DNA from: Plantimonas leprariae
GTDB lineage: Bacteria; Pseudomonadota; Alphaproteobacteria; Rhizobiales; Rhizobiaceae
Length of the DNA: 64,000 nucleotides
Assembly (NCBI RefSeq): GCF_008802405.1
Contig: NZ_VZDO01000016.1
Location: 54,768 to 118,767 of the forward strand
Direction: 5' to 3'
Position 1 is the first letter of the stretch; every line of letters begins with the position of its first letter. A program made the translations under genes and the position numbers. A model generated the notes under the pieces. That model saw only the letters and a list, made by a program, of their open reading frames with translations, did not search any database and had not been told where the DNA came from. Positions 35,245-44,423 of this stretch are shown here, piece after piece.

Positions 35245-36187
35245 TCGAGGCTCGGACGCTTTCGGCTTAATCAATCCCGCAGTAACACCGTGACTTTCCG
35301 TCGACCCTCTTACTGGCCCAATAGAGTTTTCGGGTCAGCTCAATCCTGCCGGAGATGATCTGGTGCACGGGCAGCCCTTGTCCCCTCATCGTATGGCAAA
35401 CTAGGACGTGCGATCCCCCGGCAGAAACGCCGAATGATCTCGTCGAATGCAGTACATCGTGCGACTGTAAGACCGGCGCGTTCGACAACGCCCACCGCAT
35501 CAGAGATCGAAGCGTCAATTTCAACCGCCTATCACGTTCGGACATACGGCGTCGCAATGCGGCCGCCACCTCCCGTTGCAGATTACAAGCCGTTTGTCGG
35601 CCTCGGTCCATAATGTTGCGGATCTATGTCTGATTCTCTGCTGACTTCGCCAAAAGGAAACGGCCCGCAAACCACCCATTGCGGAAGTAGAAATGTCGAA
35701 TTCGAGCTGACGCTATGATGGGATCGTGCTGATCAACAGAATTACCAAAATCTAAACTACATTTGAAGTAAGGGTGGCATAGAGGCGGCCGTAAGAGGTG
35801 CACCTCGCGCATTTCGAAGCGAAAAACCTTCGGTTGCTCAGAATGTAGATCTTTCATCGCGCGCCATAGTTTTTACCCAATGGTTTCAGCGGTCCTGATG
35901 CAGATCTTTGCGTTACAGCACAGTTGGGTTGTTACACATCCCTACCGTTGGTTGTTTTGGCTAGCACGCGTCTGCATAGTGCGGCTTTGCGCTAGTTGCT
36001 TAGGCTGCCAGCCAAGAGACGCGTTGTCACCGCCCTAGCGCGGCAGCCGAGCAACTAAAGCCCAAGTGGTTCGAACGCTGGCGGTTCCGGTTCAGTCCGA
36101 TGGAAACGCTGGATTTCCAGCACACAGCGACCAATTCGTGTGAAGCGGCGCCGGGGTTGCGGTGTTATTGTCCAGATAATCAGCGGT
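35245..36187. other. Gene-poor kilobase
   Basis: I found no convincing gene in these 943 bases, which are less GC-rich than the rest. A 114-codon minus-strand frame at 35267 to 35611 (opening MDRGRQTACNLQREV) reads tolerably as protein but matches no family I know, and I give it about 0.25. A 77-codon minus-strand frame at 35624 to 35857 is weaker. A striking inverted repeat at 35993 to 36057 is listed separately. Confidence 0.45.
35993..36057. repeat. Long-stem inverted repeat
   Basis: TAGTTGCT-TA-GGCTGCC at 35993 to 36009 pairs with GGCAGCC-G-AGCAACTA at 36042 to 36057, giving 15 paired bases interrupted by a small bulge, around a 32-base loop. No T-tract follows on either strand, so it is not a standard terminator. 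It could be part of a structured RNA or the trace of a mobile repeat. Confidence 0.6.
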
Positions 36188-36511
36188 TTATAATGCTGAT
36201 CGGCGTCGTAACTCGATGCCGATCAACACTTGTTCGTCGTCGGATTTGATGGAAGCGCGCAGCGACCCGTATTGCAGGCGCACGGCGGCGATAGCCAGGG
36301 CATCCGTTACCGGCGAGCCGAACGCGCTGAAATAGGCCTCCACCGCATGCGTCGGCGCGTCGATGGCGGGAAGCGCGGCAACGCGCATCGGCAGGGAATG
36401 GAGCGTCACCGGATCGAGGCGTCGGGGAAGGAGAGCGGCCCGTCGCCGAGAAGCTTTCTCTTCTCTTGAAACATTCTTATCTCCGAGTATCATCCGCAAC
36501 CGCAAGTTCAA
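36188..36511 (-). CDS. Hypothetical protein, divergent from DyP peroxidase
   Basis: A 107-residue frame of unknown family. After a basic N-terminal third (SREEKASRRRAALLPRRLDP) it reads as alternating hydrophobic and polar residues that could fold (HAVEAYFSAFGSPVTDALAI, then AAVRLQYGSLRASIKSDDEQ). ATG 36493 is an alternative start. It is transcribed away from the DyP peroxidase gene across about 100 bases. Composition rather than similarity is the reason for listing it. Confidence 0.4.
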   Translation of the reverse strand: MNLRLRMILGDKNVSREEKASRRRAALLPRRLDPVTLHSLPMRVAALPAIDAPTHAVEAYFSAFGSPVTDALAIAAVRLQYGSLRASIKSDDEQVLIGIELRRRSAL

Positions 36512-36612
36512 TGGAGTGATGTGTCCAGTGATGTTTCGCGGCTTCTTGCGGAAGCCGCGTCAATGCCGATTGCTGCCTAGTGTTTCGAATGATTTCGATC
36601 GAGGAGGCCATG

Positions 36613-38058
36613 ATGGTATCGACACCCCTATCCGAACTACTTAAGCGACCGATCGCCTGGAAGACCGCATCGATCGACATGACGGTCAGGCGGGTCCTCC
36701 GCAGCTTGCAGGCCAACATCGTGAAGGGCCACGGTCGCGACCATACCCGGAACCTGTTCTGGAACTTCGCCGATGCCGACGGAGACCACCTCCGCTCGGT
36801 CGTCCGTTCCCTCGGCCGACGCATGCCGTCCGCGCTGGATCAACTCGAGGCGACCGAGACGTTCAAGCTGACCGGGCAGTCGGGCGGACCGGTCATCTGC
36901 TTCATGCTGCGTCCAAGCGGCTACGAAGCGCTCGACGCCCCCGACGCCATTCCGCAGGATGAAGCGTTCCTGGCGGGCATGCAGGCTCGTGGACCGGGTG
37001 CGGCGGTCGCTCCGCCGATCAACGATCCGGAGGTGACGGAATGGGAGGAAGGATATCGCGACCGGATCGATGCCTTGCTGCTCGTCGCGGCGGACGAGGC
37101 AGCGGAGGCGGCCGACGTTGCGGATCACTGGAAAGGCCGGCTGAGCGCCGCCGGGGCGACCTTGCTGCATGAGGAGCCCGGCAAGGCGCAAAGGCGCAAG
37201 GTCGCCGAGAAGTTCGAAGGCGTCGAACAGTTCGGATACGTCGACGGGCGCAGCCAGCCGCTGTTCCTAGCAGAGGACGTCAAGCGGGAGCCGCGCTCGT
37301 TCTGGGATCCGGCGTTTCCGCCGTCGCAGTTCCTTGTCGACGATCCGGGCGACGACGAGGCGACGAGCCTTGGCAGCTTCTTCGTCTTCCGAAAGCTCGA
37401 GGAGAACGTGAAGGGCTTCAAGGACAAGGAAGACGAACTCTCGGCCGCGCTCGGCCTCGCAGGCGGTCCGTTCGAGGAACGCGCCGGGGCGCTGATCGTC
37501 GGGCGCTTCGAGGACGGATCGCCCGTGGTGCTGAACCCGCTCCCGACCGACATGCCGCCCGTCAACGATTTCGACTTCCGGCACGACGAAGCCGGAAGCC
37601 GCTGTCCGTTCATCGCGCATATCCGCAAGACCAATCCCCGCGGCGAGTCGCCCTTCCATCTCGCGACGGACATCGGCGTCGCGACGACCGCCCGCCAGGA
37701 ACGCTCGCACATCATGGCGCGGCGCGGCATCACCTACGGCGAGCGGCAATACGACGAGGAGACGAACGACTTCACGGATCGTCCGACGACAGGCGTCGGC
37801 CTCCTGTTCATGGCCTACATGTCCAGCATCGAGAACCAGTTCGAGTTCACGCAGGCGACCTGGGCGAACAACGCGGACTTCGTCACGGGCGGCGTCGGCG
37901 TCGATCCGGTCATCGGTCAGGGACCGCCGGCCCCGATCACGGTGCCGGACGGTTGGAGCGGCGCGAGCGCGGCGGATTTCGATTTCGGGCGCTTCGTGAC
38001 GATGAAGGGCGGCGAGTACTTCTTCGCTCCCTCGCGCGATTTCCTGAAGAACGTCTGA
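36613..38058 (+). CDS. DyP-type heme peroxidase
   Basis: This 481-residue dye-decolorising peroxidase has the GxxDG motif as GYVDGRSQP with catalytic Asp211, and the proximal heme ligand His336 in CPFIAHIRKTNPR. A distal Arg segment (TTARQERSHIMARRGITYGE) and the family C-terminus LLFMAYMSSIENQFEFTQ follow. It reduces peroxide with broad organic donors. ATG 36613 is preferred over 36610 and 36580 because GAGGAGG ends six bases upstream. No Tat or Sec signal is present, so it is cytoplasmic or encapsulated; no encapsulin gene is nearby, and the C-terminus (SRDFLKNV) shows no clear cargo tag. Length fits the longer class of DyPs. Confidence 0.9.
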   Translation: MVSTPLSELLKRPIAWKTASIDMTVRRVLRSLQANIVKGHGRDHTRNLFWNFADADGDHLRSVVRSLGRRMPSALDQLEATETFKLTGQSGGPVICFMLRPSGYEALDAPDAIPQDEAFLAGMQARGPGAAVAPPINDPEVTEWEEGYRDRIDALLLVAADEAAEAADVADHWKGRLSAAGATLLHEEPGKAQRRKVAEKFEGVEQFGYVDGRSQPLFLAEDVKREPRSFWDPAFPPSQFLVDDPGDDEATSLGSFFVFRKLEENVKGFKDKEDELSAALGLAGGPFEERAGALIVGRFEDGSPVVLNPLPTDMPPVNDFDFRHDEAGSRCPFIAHIRKTNPRGESPFHLATDIGVATTARQERSHIMARRGITYGERQYDEETNDFTDRPTTGVGLLFMAYMSSIENQFEFTQATWANNADFVTGGVGVDPVIGQGPPAPITVPDGWSGASAADFDFGRFVTMKGGEYFFAPSRDFLKNV

Positions 38059-38065
38059 GCGCGAA

Positions 38066-38145
38066 TCGGCGCGGGGTCCCGGCCCCGGCCGGGGTTGCGA
38101 ACCGTTGATCTTCCTCAACGTCAAACCACGGGACCCCGGCGCCGA
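38066..38145. terminator. Branched hairpin downstream of DyP gene
   Basis: TCGGCGCGGGGTCCCG (38066 to 38081) pairs with CGGGACCCCGGCGCCGA (38129 to 38145) with a single bulged base. Inside this stem lie a palindrome CCCCGGCCGGGG (38083 to 38094) and a small hairpin GTTGA-TCTTCC-TCAAC (38104 to 38119), so the RNA could fold as a three-way junction. It starts eight bases after the peroxidase stop. No T-run follows, so intrinsic termination is uncertain; a 3'-end stabiliser or another RNA role is possible. Confidence 0.45.
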
Positions 38146-38265
38146 TCCCTCCAGACTCCCTGCGCGATCGATGACGGACGATCGGCGTCATGCGGATCGC
38201 GTGGATCGCGTCCGACGGCGAAGGCACTTGCGACAACGAGAGCGAGGCTCTCGACAACCGGAAGT

Positions 38266-38529
38266 TTAGGTTCGAGCCGACTTCGGCCCGTCCTGCGTCA
38301 TGATGATCGCTTCGTTCGAGCCGGGCGGCGTGAAGTACGCTGCAGCGAGTGTAACGACCGCCGTCACCAGGGTCGTTATTGCCGTCGTCACGGCGCCCGG
38401 CAACTGGTTGTTCGGATCGAGCAAATACAAGATGACCGTCGCGATAGCTGCTCCGACGGCCGATCCGCCGGTTGCAGCGATAGCCTTGTTGGTCGGCGCT
38501 TTCGATGGGGTTGCAACGTTGTTCGACAA
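38266..38529 (-). CDS. Small two-helix membrane protein, holin-like
   Basis: This 87-residue protein has two hydrophobic segments (IAATGGSAVGAAIATVILYL near residues 17 to 36 and VTTAITTLVTAVVTLAAAYF near 46 to 65) separated by a short DPNNQLPG turn, with polar ends. This layout and the TPP...NEA tail resemble small prophage holin-like proteins, which permeabilise the inner membrane. No lysin, spanin or other phage gene is near, so it is an orphan or has another function. ATG 38529 follows an AGGCCAAC-type leader on the minus strand. The gene runs convergently to the DyP gene across the branched hairpin. Confidence 0.6.
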   Translation of the reverse strand: MSNNVATPSKAPTNKAIAATGGSAVGAAIATVILYLLDPNNQLPGAVTTAITTLVTAVVTLAAAYFTPPGSNEAIIMTQDGPKSART

Positions 38530-39129
38530 GTTGGCCTCCGATGAAGGTTGTGGAGAGCATCATCTCGATAGACAGCTTTGGACTTGCAGATGAAAGGCGT
38601 GAAGGTTGAGATGCTGGGATGCCAAGGTCTTGGGCGTGCGAAGGACTGATCGCGTCAGTCGCTTGACAAATCAAGAATGCGAGTACGCAACTACTCGAGC
38701 TGGCAACGGCATTTGAACGGGATGGGCGATCATCGCTTGTTCTCGAGCGACTTTGCTCCCTGCATTCTCTGGCTGCGAAGCTTAGCCTAATTCAGTATTG
38801 TGTGTTTCGTCCAGTCCATGCGTTTGATCTGTTCATTATCCAGTGATACCGCGCGTTGCTCCGGATGGGGACGATGATCGAGCTCGTCGCTCAGCTGCGG
38901 TGGGACTTGGAACACGCCTGACGATCTCGATCTGCCGGCGCCGACCGACGTCGTGAGGTTTCGAAACGCGTTGCCGGAACGAAAGCTGGAAGCTTCGAGC
39001 GGAAGCTCCTCGTTCGGTTGCGGAGCGCCTTGCGCGTGCCGACATGGTTGGGCTGCCATGTGCGATCGCCGCGCGGTCGTCGGCCGGCCATCGGCAGCCG
39101 CGTTCGGGGGGGCCTTGTCCTGGCCGGAA
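38530..39129. other. Intergenic region between accessory and core parts
   Basis: No gene is supported in these 600 bases. Two overlapping minus-strand frames of about 90 to 100 codons (38787 to 39059, 38836 to 39147) are basic, of low complexity and mutually exclusive, which argues against both. The region marks the change from scattered accessory genes to tightly packed core genes. Confidence 0.4.
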
Positions 39130-39148
39130 GGTGCCGCTCCCCGGCACC
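39130..39148 (-). terminator. Hairpin after NAD-glutamate dehydrogenase
   Basis: GGTGCCG (39130 to 39136) and CGGCACC (39142 to 39148) form a perfect seven-base GC-rich stem around a five-base loop, directly adjoining the stop codon of the gdh gene at 39149. There is no clear T-tract, so factor-independent termination is only plausible. Confidence 0.4.
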
Positions 39149-42100
39149 CTATCCCGGCAGGTCGGAAAGGAGGCCGGCGGCGACAGTGAGGCGGGCGACC
39201 GAGGTTTCGCCCGAGCCCGCCAAGGCCAGCATCTGCGGGCGGATGCGCGCCACCGCCGATTCGCGCGCCGCCGCCCAGGCCTCCGCGGGCTTTCCCTCGC
39301 CGCCGAAGCGGCTGAGCGCGGCGGTGGTCAGGCGTCGGCGCGCGGTGCCGATCTGCGCTTCCGCCCGCTCCAGCGCCAGGATCTCATAGTAGTCGGTCGG
39401 CTTCAGCTTGCCGATCGCCGCCTCCAGCCGCCCGATCTCGAAGAGTTCGGTGATGGCGAAATAGGCTTCGATCGTCGTCTCCAGCGGCGCCGATGTTTCA
39501 CGTGAAACATCCGCGATGTCCGGAACGAGGGCGAGAAGCGGCAGGAGCGCGATCTCGGACGCGAGCGGCGCCGGCACGCCCGCCGCTTCCAGGCGCCGCT
39601 TTTCGGTCTCGGCGCCAGACCGCGCCGCTTCGCTGACGGAAAGAGACAGGCGATCCCGGAGGTTCGCGACCACCCGGGCGACCTCCTCGATCCCTGCGGC
39701 GAAACGCTCCTTCGCTGCGCCGTTCGCGACGAACCAGCGCGTAGCGACCCTGAGGAAACTCCCGACCGCCTCGTAGAGCTCGTTCTGCGCCGCGCCGTCG
39801 ATCCGGCCGTCGAGCGCGTCGATCTTGCCGTAGAGCGCCTCGACGCCGAAGCCGTCATAGGCCGTCACGAAGGCCCGGCCGATCTCGCTGTAGGACGCGC
39901 CGGTCGCGTCGCGGATCGCCGTCACGGCCGTGGCCCCCAGCCGGTTCACCATCGCGTTGGCGAGGCCCGTCGCGACGATCTCCGGCGCGAGGCGATGGGC
40001 GTCGATGTCGGCGGCGAAGCGCTCCCGCATCGCCGCCGGGAAATAGGCGTGGAGACGCCCGGCGAGATAGGGCTCCTGCGGCAGGTTGCCGGAGGCGAGC
40101 TGGTCGAAGAGCGCGATCTTCGCATAGGCGAGGACGACCGCGAGCTCGGGCCGCGTCAGTCCCTGGCCGCCGGCGCGAAGATCGGCGAGGGCGGCGTCCG
40201 AAGGCAGCACCTCCACCCCCCGGTCGAGAAGGCCGGCCTCCTCCAGCGCGCCCATGAAGCGGCTTTGCAGTGCGAGGGCGGAGGCGCCGCGCCGCTCCTC
40301 CAGCGACAACGCCAGCGTCTGCTCGTAGTTGTTGGCGAGCACCAGCCGCGCCACCTCGTCGGTCATCGAGCGGAGCAGCACGTCGCGGTCGGGGCGAGAC
40401 AGGCGGCCGGTATCCATCGCGCCCTTCAGCGCGATCTTGATGTTGACCTCGACGTCGGACGTGTTGACGCCGGCGGAGTTGTCGATCGCGTCGGTGTTGA
40501 GACGGACCCCGCCGCGCGCCGCCTCGATGCGTCCGCGCTGGGTCAGTCCGAGATTGGCGCCTTCGCCGACGACCTTGGCGCGGAGCTGCGAGCCGGTGAC
40601 GCGCACCGCGTCGTTGGCGCGGTCGCCGACATCGAGGTTGGTCTCGGCGGAGGCACGGACATAGGTGCCGATGCCGCCGAAGAACAGGAGGTCGACGGGA
40701 GCCCTGAGGATCGCGCTGATCACCTCCGCCGGGGTGCCGGAGCGCCGGTCCCAGCCGATGGCGCGGGCGGCTGCTTCCGACAGCTGGATCTGCTTCTCGC
40801 GCCGCGAGAACACGGCCCCGCCGGCGGAGAGGACGCTTCGGTCGAAGTCGGCCCAGGACGAGCGGGAGAGGGCGAACAGCCGCCGGCGCTCGGCGAAGGT
40901 CCGGGCGGCGTCCGGTTCCGGGTCGATGAAGATGTCGCGGTGGTCGAAGGCGGCGACGAGGCGCGTCTGTTCCGACAGCAGCATGCCGTTGCCGAAGACG
41001 TCGCCCGACATGTCGCCGCAGCCGACGGAGGTGAAGGGCTCGGCCTGGATGTCGCGGTTCATCTCGCGGAAGTGCCGCTTGACCGCCTCCCAGGCCCCTC
41101 TGGCGGTGATGCCCATCGCCTTGTGGTCGTAGCCGGCCGAGCCGCCGGAAGCGAAGGCGTCGTCGAGCCAGAAACCGTTCGAGACGGCGATGGCGTTGGC
41201 GGTGTCGGAGAACGTCGCCGTGCCCTTGTCGGCGGCGACCACGAAATACGGATCGTCCCCGTCGTGCCGGACGACCTCGCGCGGTGGCACGATGGCGGCG
41301 CCCCGGATGTCGTCGGTGACGGTGAGGAGCGAGGCGATGAATACCACATAGGCGGAGCGACCGGCGGCCGCGAAGGCGTCGCGGTCCGACCCGTCCGGCA
41401 GGCGTTTCGGCAGGAAGCCGCCCTTCGCGCCGACCGGCACGATCACGGCGTTCTTCACCTGCTGCGCCTTGACGAGGCCGAGGATCTCGGTGCGGTAGTC
41501 CTGGCTGCGGTCCGACCAGCGGATGCCGCCCCTGGCGACGCGCCCGAAGCGCAGGTGCACGCCCTCGACACGCGCGTCGAAGACGAAGATCTCGCGGAAC
41601 GGCACCGGCGCGGGCAGGCCCTCGACGAGGCCCGAATCCAGCTTGAAGGCGAGCGCCGGCTCGACATGGCCGGGCGCGGAACCTTCCGCCGCCGACAGGC
41701 CGTCGACGGCGAAGAAGTTGGTCCGAAGCGTCGCCGCCACGAGGTTGAGGAACCGGCGCAGCACCCGGTCGTCGTCGAGCGAATCGACCTTGTCGAGGCT
41801 CGCGACGATCTCGCGGTAGACGCCGAGCGCGCCGCGCGCCGCGGCGATGCGGGCGAGGGGATCGTCCTCGCCGTCGGGATGGGCCGGAGCGGCTTGCGAC
41901 CCCGCCTCGGCCGGATCGAAGCTCGCGGCGAAGAAGCGCCAGACGAGGCGGGCGATCCCGCCGTGCCGTACCAGCACGTCGGCGATGAAGTCCTGCGCGT
42001 AGGGGATGCCGGCCTGGCGGAGATAGCGCGCATAGGCGCGCAGGACGTTGGCTTGGGCGTGGGTCAGGCCGGCTTCGAGCACGAGGGCGTTCGTGCCGTC

Positions 42101-43981
42101 GTTCTCGATCCGTCCCTCGAAGGCGGCGGCGAAGGTCCGCTCCAGTGCCGTCCCGCCGTCGCCGAGGTCGATCGCGCCGCCGCGCCGCCGTTGCAGGTCC
42201 ATGTCGTGGAGGTGGACGGTCGCCCCGTCCGCGCCGCCGAGCCGGAAGGTGCGCTCGGACACGACGGCGAAGCCCATGTTCTCGAGGATCGGCACGCGGG
42301 TGGAAAGCGGCACCGCGTCGCCGCGATGGTAGATCTTCAGATGCAGGCCCTTGTCCGGATCGCCGGCGCGGCGGTGGAAGTCGACGTCGAAGGGCCTCGC
42401 GTCCGAAAGGGTCGCGATGCGGGCGGCGTCCGCCACCGCTTCCGCCGGGTCGACGGCGTCGCGATAGCTGTCCGGCATGCGGGAGCCGAGCGCGAGGAGC
42501 GCCGGGTCGCCGCCCGCCGTCTGCAGCGCCCGGGCAAAGGCGTCCTCGAAGGAGCGGGCGAGCCCCGCCACCGCCGCTTCCAGTTCGGCCGGGTCGGGCT
42601 CGGGCGTCCGCCCGCCGCGCCGTCCGACGATGAAGTGGACGCGGGCGAGCGAGCCCTCCGGGAAGGCCGGATAGTAGGTCGACAGGTGCCCGTCGTAGCG
42701 CGTCGCCAGAAGCGCCCCGATCCGCTCGGCGAGGCGCGTGTCGTAGCGCTCGCGCGGCACGAAGACGAGCACCGAGACGAAGCGGTCGAACCGGTCGAGG
42801 CGCGGCAGGACGCGGACGCGCGGGCGCTCGCCGAGTTCGAGGATGGTGGCGGCGAACGCCTCCAGCCGGTCGGTGTCGATCTGGAACAGGTCGTCGCGCG
42901 GATAGGATTCGAGGACGTTGAGCAGCGCCTTGCCGCTGTGGGAGGTCTTCGCCAGGTCGAACCGGGCGATGACGGTCTCGACCTTCTGCCTGAGATACGG
43001 GATCGTCAGCACCGAGCGGGTATAGGCGGCCGAGGTGAAGAGGCCGACGATGCGCAATTCGCCCTGGAAGGCGCCGTCCGCGCCGTAGCGCTTGACGCCG
43101 ACGTAGTCGAGATAGGCCCGGCGGTGCACGGCGGAGCGTGTGTTCGCCTTGGTGACGATCAGCGGGGCGGGCGCGAGGAGGAAGGCGCGGATCTCCGGGG
43201 TCGCCTGCACCGGGGCGCCGGGGCGGCCGAGGACGCGCACGCTCGGATCCTTCAGGATGCCGAGGCCCGGCTCGTCCTCCTTCGCCACGAGGACGTCGTC
43301 GCTTTCCTCGCCGAGATAGTCGAGCTCGCGGAGCCCCAGGAAGAGGAAGTTGTCGTCGAGCAGCCATTCGAGCAGGCGCGCGCCTTCGCTGATCTCGTCG
43401 GCGCTCCGGTCTTTCGCGGCCTCGGCTCGGGTGCGCAGCGTTTCGGCGGCCTTCGCGACCCGGCGCTTCATCGCGGCGAAATCGCCGACCGCCGCCGCGA
43501 CCTGGGCGAGCACCCGGTCGATCGCCGCTTCCAGCGCCTCGGCCTCGCCCGGAGCGCGGTCCGGCTCGAAGGCGACCTGGATCAGGCTGCGGCGCACGCC
43601 AGCCTCGTCGAGGATCGGGTGCGAGACGTAGTGGACCGGCCGGCCGCGCGCCGCGAACTCGGCCGTCACCGAATCGAACAGGAACGGCATGTCGTCGTTG
43701 ACGACGGTGAGGAGCGCCAGTCGGTCGGGGCCGAGCCGCAGGCCCTCCGGCTCCTCCAGGGCGACGACGTGGCCGCCGGGTTCGTGCCGGGCGAGCGCGG
43801 CGGCCGCGCGGCTCGCCGCCAGCGCCAGCGCGTCCGCGCCGAACGGCGCGAGGTCCTCGGCCGGCGGCCGGGCGAAGAGGCGGGGCGCCAGACGCCGCGC
43901 CGCGCCCGCATCCCCGCCGCCCGTCTCGGCCAGCGCCGCGTCGACGGCCGCGAGGATCGCCCGCTTGTTCGCCTGTTCCAT
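39149..43981 (-). CDS. gdhB: NAD-specific glutamate dehydrogenase, large (about 180 kDa) class
   Basis: At 1,610 residues this matches the large class of NAD-dependent glutamate dehydrogenases, which deaminate glutamate to 2-oxoglutarate and ammonia with NAD. From ATG 43981 (MEQANKRAILAAVDAALAE) the N-terminal half holds ACT-like regulatory segments (about residues 90 to 700). The catalytic core follows with ARGGIRWSDRSQDYRTEILG, the VPVGAKGGFLPK lysine loop, GYDHKAMGITARGAWEAVKR and the Rossmann part FTSVGCGDMSGDVFGNGMLL. The helical C-terminus completes the family length. The frame is open upstream to 44599, but that part has no similarity. It feeds 2-oxoglutarate into the cycle encoded further right in the window. 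Confidence 0.95.
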   Translation of the reverse strand: MEQANKRAILAAVDAALAETGGGDAGAARRLAPRLFARPPAEDLAPFGADALALAASRAAAALARHEPGGHVVALEEPEGLRLGPDRLALLTVVNDDMPFLFDSVTAEFAARGRPVHYVSHPILDEAGVRRSLIQVAFEPDRAPGEAEALEAAIDRVLAQVAAAVGDFAAMKRRVAKAAETLRTRAEAAKDRSADEISEGARLLEWLLDDNFLFLGLRELDYLGEESDDVLVAKEDEPGLGILKDPSVRVLGRPGAPVQATPEIRAFLLAPAPLIVTKANTRSAVHRRAYLDYVGVKRYGADGAFQGELRIVGLFTSAAYTRSVLTIPYLRQKVETVIARFDLAKTSHSGKALLNVLESYPRDDLFQIDTDRLEAFAATILELGERPRVRVLPRLDRFDRFVSVLVFVPRERYDTRLAERIGALLATRYDGHLSTYYPAFPEGSLARVHFIVGRRGGRTPEPDPAELEAAVAGLARSFEDAFARALQTAGGDPALLALGSRMPDSYRDAVDPAEAVADAARIATLSDARPFDVDFHRRAGDPDKGLHLKIYHRGDAVPLSTRVPILENMGFAVVSERTFRLGGADGATVHLHDMDLQRRRGGAIDLGDGGTALERTFAAAFEGRIENDGTNALVLEAGLTHAQANVLRAYARYLRQAGIPYAQDFIADVLVRHGGIARLVWRFFAASFDPAEAGSQAAPAHPDGEDDPLARIAAARGALGVYREIVASLDKVDSLDDDRVLRRFLNLVAATLRTNFFAVDGLSAAEGSAPGHVEPALAFKLDSGLVEGLPAPVPFREIFVFDARVEGVHLRFGRVARGGIRWSDRSQDYRTEILGLVKAQQVKNAVIVPVGAKGGFLPKRLPDGSDRDAFAAAGRSAYVVFIASLLTVTDDIRGAAIVPPREVVRHDGDDPYFVVAADKGTATFSDTANAIAVSNGFWLDDAFASGGSAGYDHKAMGITARGAWEAVKRHFREMNRDIQAEPFTSVGCGDMSGDVFGNGMLLSEQTRLVAAFDHRDIFIDPEPDAARTFAERRRLFALSRSSWADFDRSVLSAGGAVFSRREKQIQLSEAAARAIGWDRRSGTPAEVISAILRAPVDLLFFGGIGTYVRASAETNLDVGDRANDAVRVTGSQLRAKVVGEGANLGLTQRGRIEAARGGVRLNTDAIDNSAGVNTSDVEVNIKIALKGAMDTGRLSRPDRDVLLRSMTDEVARLVLANNYEQTLALSLEERRGASALALQSRFMGALEEAGLLDRGVEVLPSDAALADLRAGGQGLTRPELAVVLAYAKIALFDQLASGNLPQEPYLAGRLHAYFPAAMRERFAADIDAHRLAPEIVATGLANAMVNRLGATAVTAIRDATGASYSEIGRAFVTAYDGFGVEALYGKIDALDGRIDGAAQNELYEAVGSFLRVATRWFVANGAAKERFAAGIEEVARVVANLRDRLSLSVSEAARSGAETEKRRLEAAGVPAPLASEIALLPLLALVPDIADVSRETSAPLETTIEAYFAITELFEIGRLEAAIGKLKPTDYYEILALERAEAQIGTARRRLTTAALSRFGGEGKPAEAWAAARESAVARIRPQMLALAGSGETSVARLTVAAGLLSDLPG

Positions 43982-44128
43982 CCTCGTCGCTCCCCCGCCG
44001 GCCCGATCGGAATGGCATCGGGTCCTGCGCAGGATATGGGCAGTCGCACACGGAATGAAGACGGGAGCCGGGGAGTTCGGCGAGGCCGGCTTGCCCCGGG
44101 GGCGCGATTGCGTCAGGGTCCGCGGCGC

Positions 44129-44407
44129 ATGCGGCAATCGAACGATCAGTGGCGGAACCGCGAGGGCGACGAGGCGGCCCGGCTCGCCGAGTCGGCGGCG
44201 ATCCTCCGGCGCGTCCGGCAGGAGACCGAGCCGCAGACGGGGGCGGGTTTCGGGCGTCTGGCGAGCGGGATCGGGCGGCACCTTTCGGGCGAGAGCGCCG
44301 ACGCGGGCGATCCGATCGAGCTTTGGGGCACGCGGATCGGCCGGGGGCTCGGGCTCGTCGCCTTCGTCGGCCTCCTGGCGCTTCTCGCCTGGCAGCTCGG
44401 GTCGTGA
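44129..44407 (+). CDS. Small single-pass membrane protein of unknown function
   Basis: A 92-residue protein starts at ATG 44129 (MRQSNDQWRNREGDEAARLA). The first 65 residues are charged and helical (AESAAILRRVRQETEPQT), and the C-terminus is one membrane segment (GLGLVAFVGLLALLAWQLGS). It looks tail-anchored with the bulk in the cytoplasm. It lies divergently 147 bases from the glutamate dehydrogenase gene and 16 bases before the pyridoxal kinase gene, with which it is probably co-transcribed. I do not recognise the family. Confidence 0.65.
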   Translation: MRQSNDQWRNREGDEAARLAESAAILRRVRQETEPQTGAGFGRLASGIGRHLSGESADAGDPIELWGTRIGRGLGLVAFVGLLALLAWQLGS

Positions 44408-44423
44408 GGGAGGCGCGGCGGCG

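Noticed and set aside
36068..36076. GGTTCGAAC, resembling a tRNA T-loop
   Set aside because: The flanks cannot form a T-stem or acceptor stem, and no anticodon arm fits; no tRNA gene or attachment site is supported.
39995..44407. A plus-strand open frame of 1,470 codons opposite the glutamate dehydrogenase gene
   Set aside because: It mirrors the codon structure of the real minus-strand gene in GC-rich DNA and has no family motifs. Only its last 92 codons (from ATG 44129) read as a real small protein.
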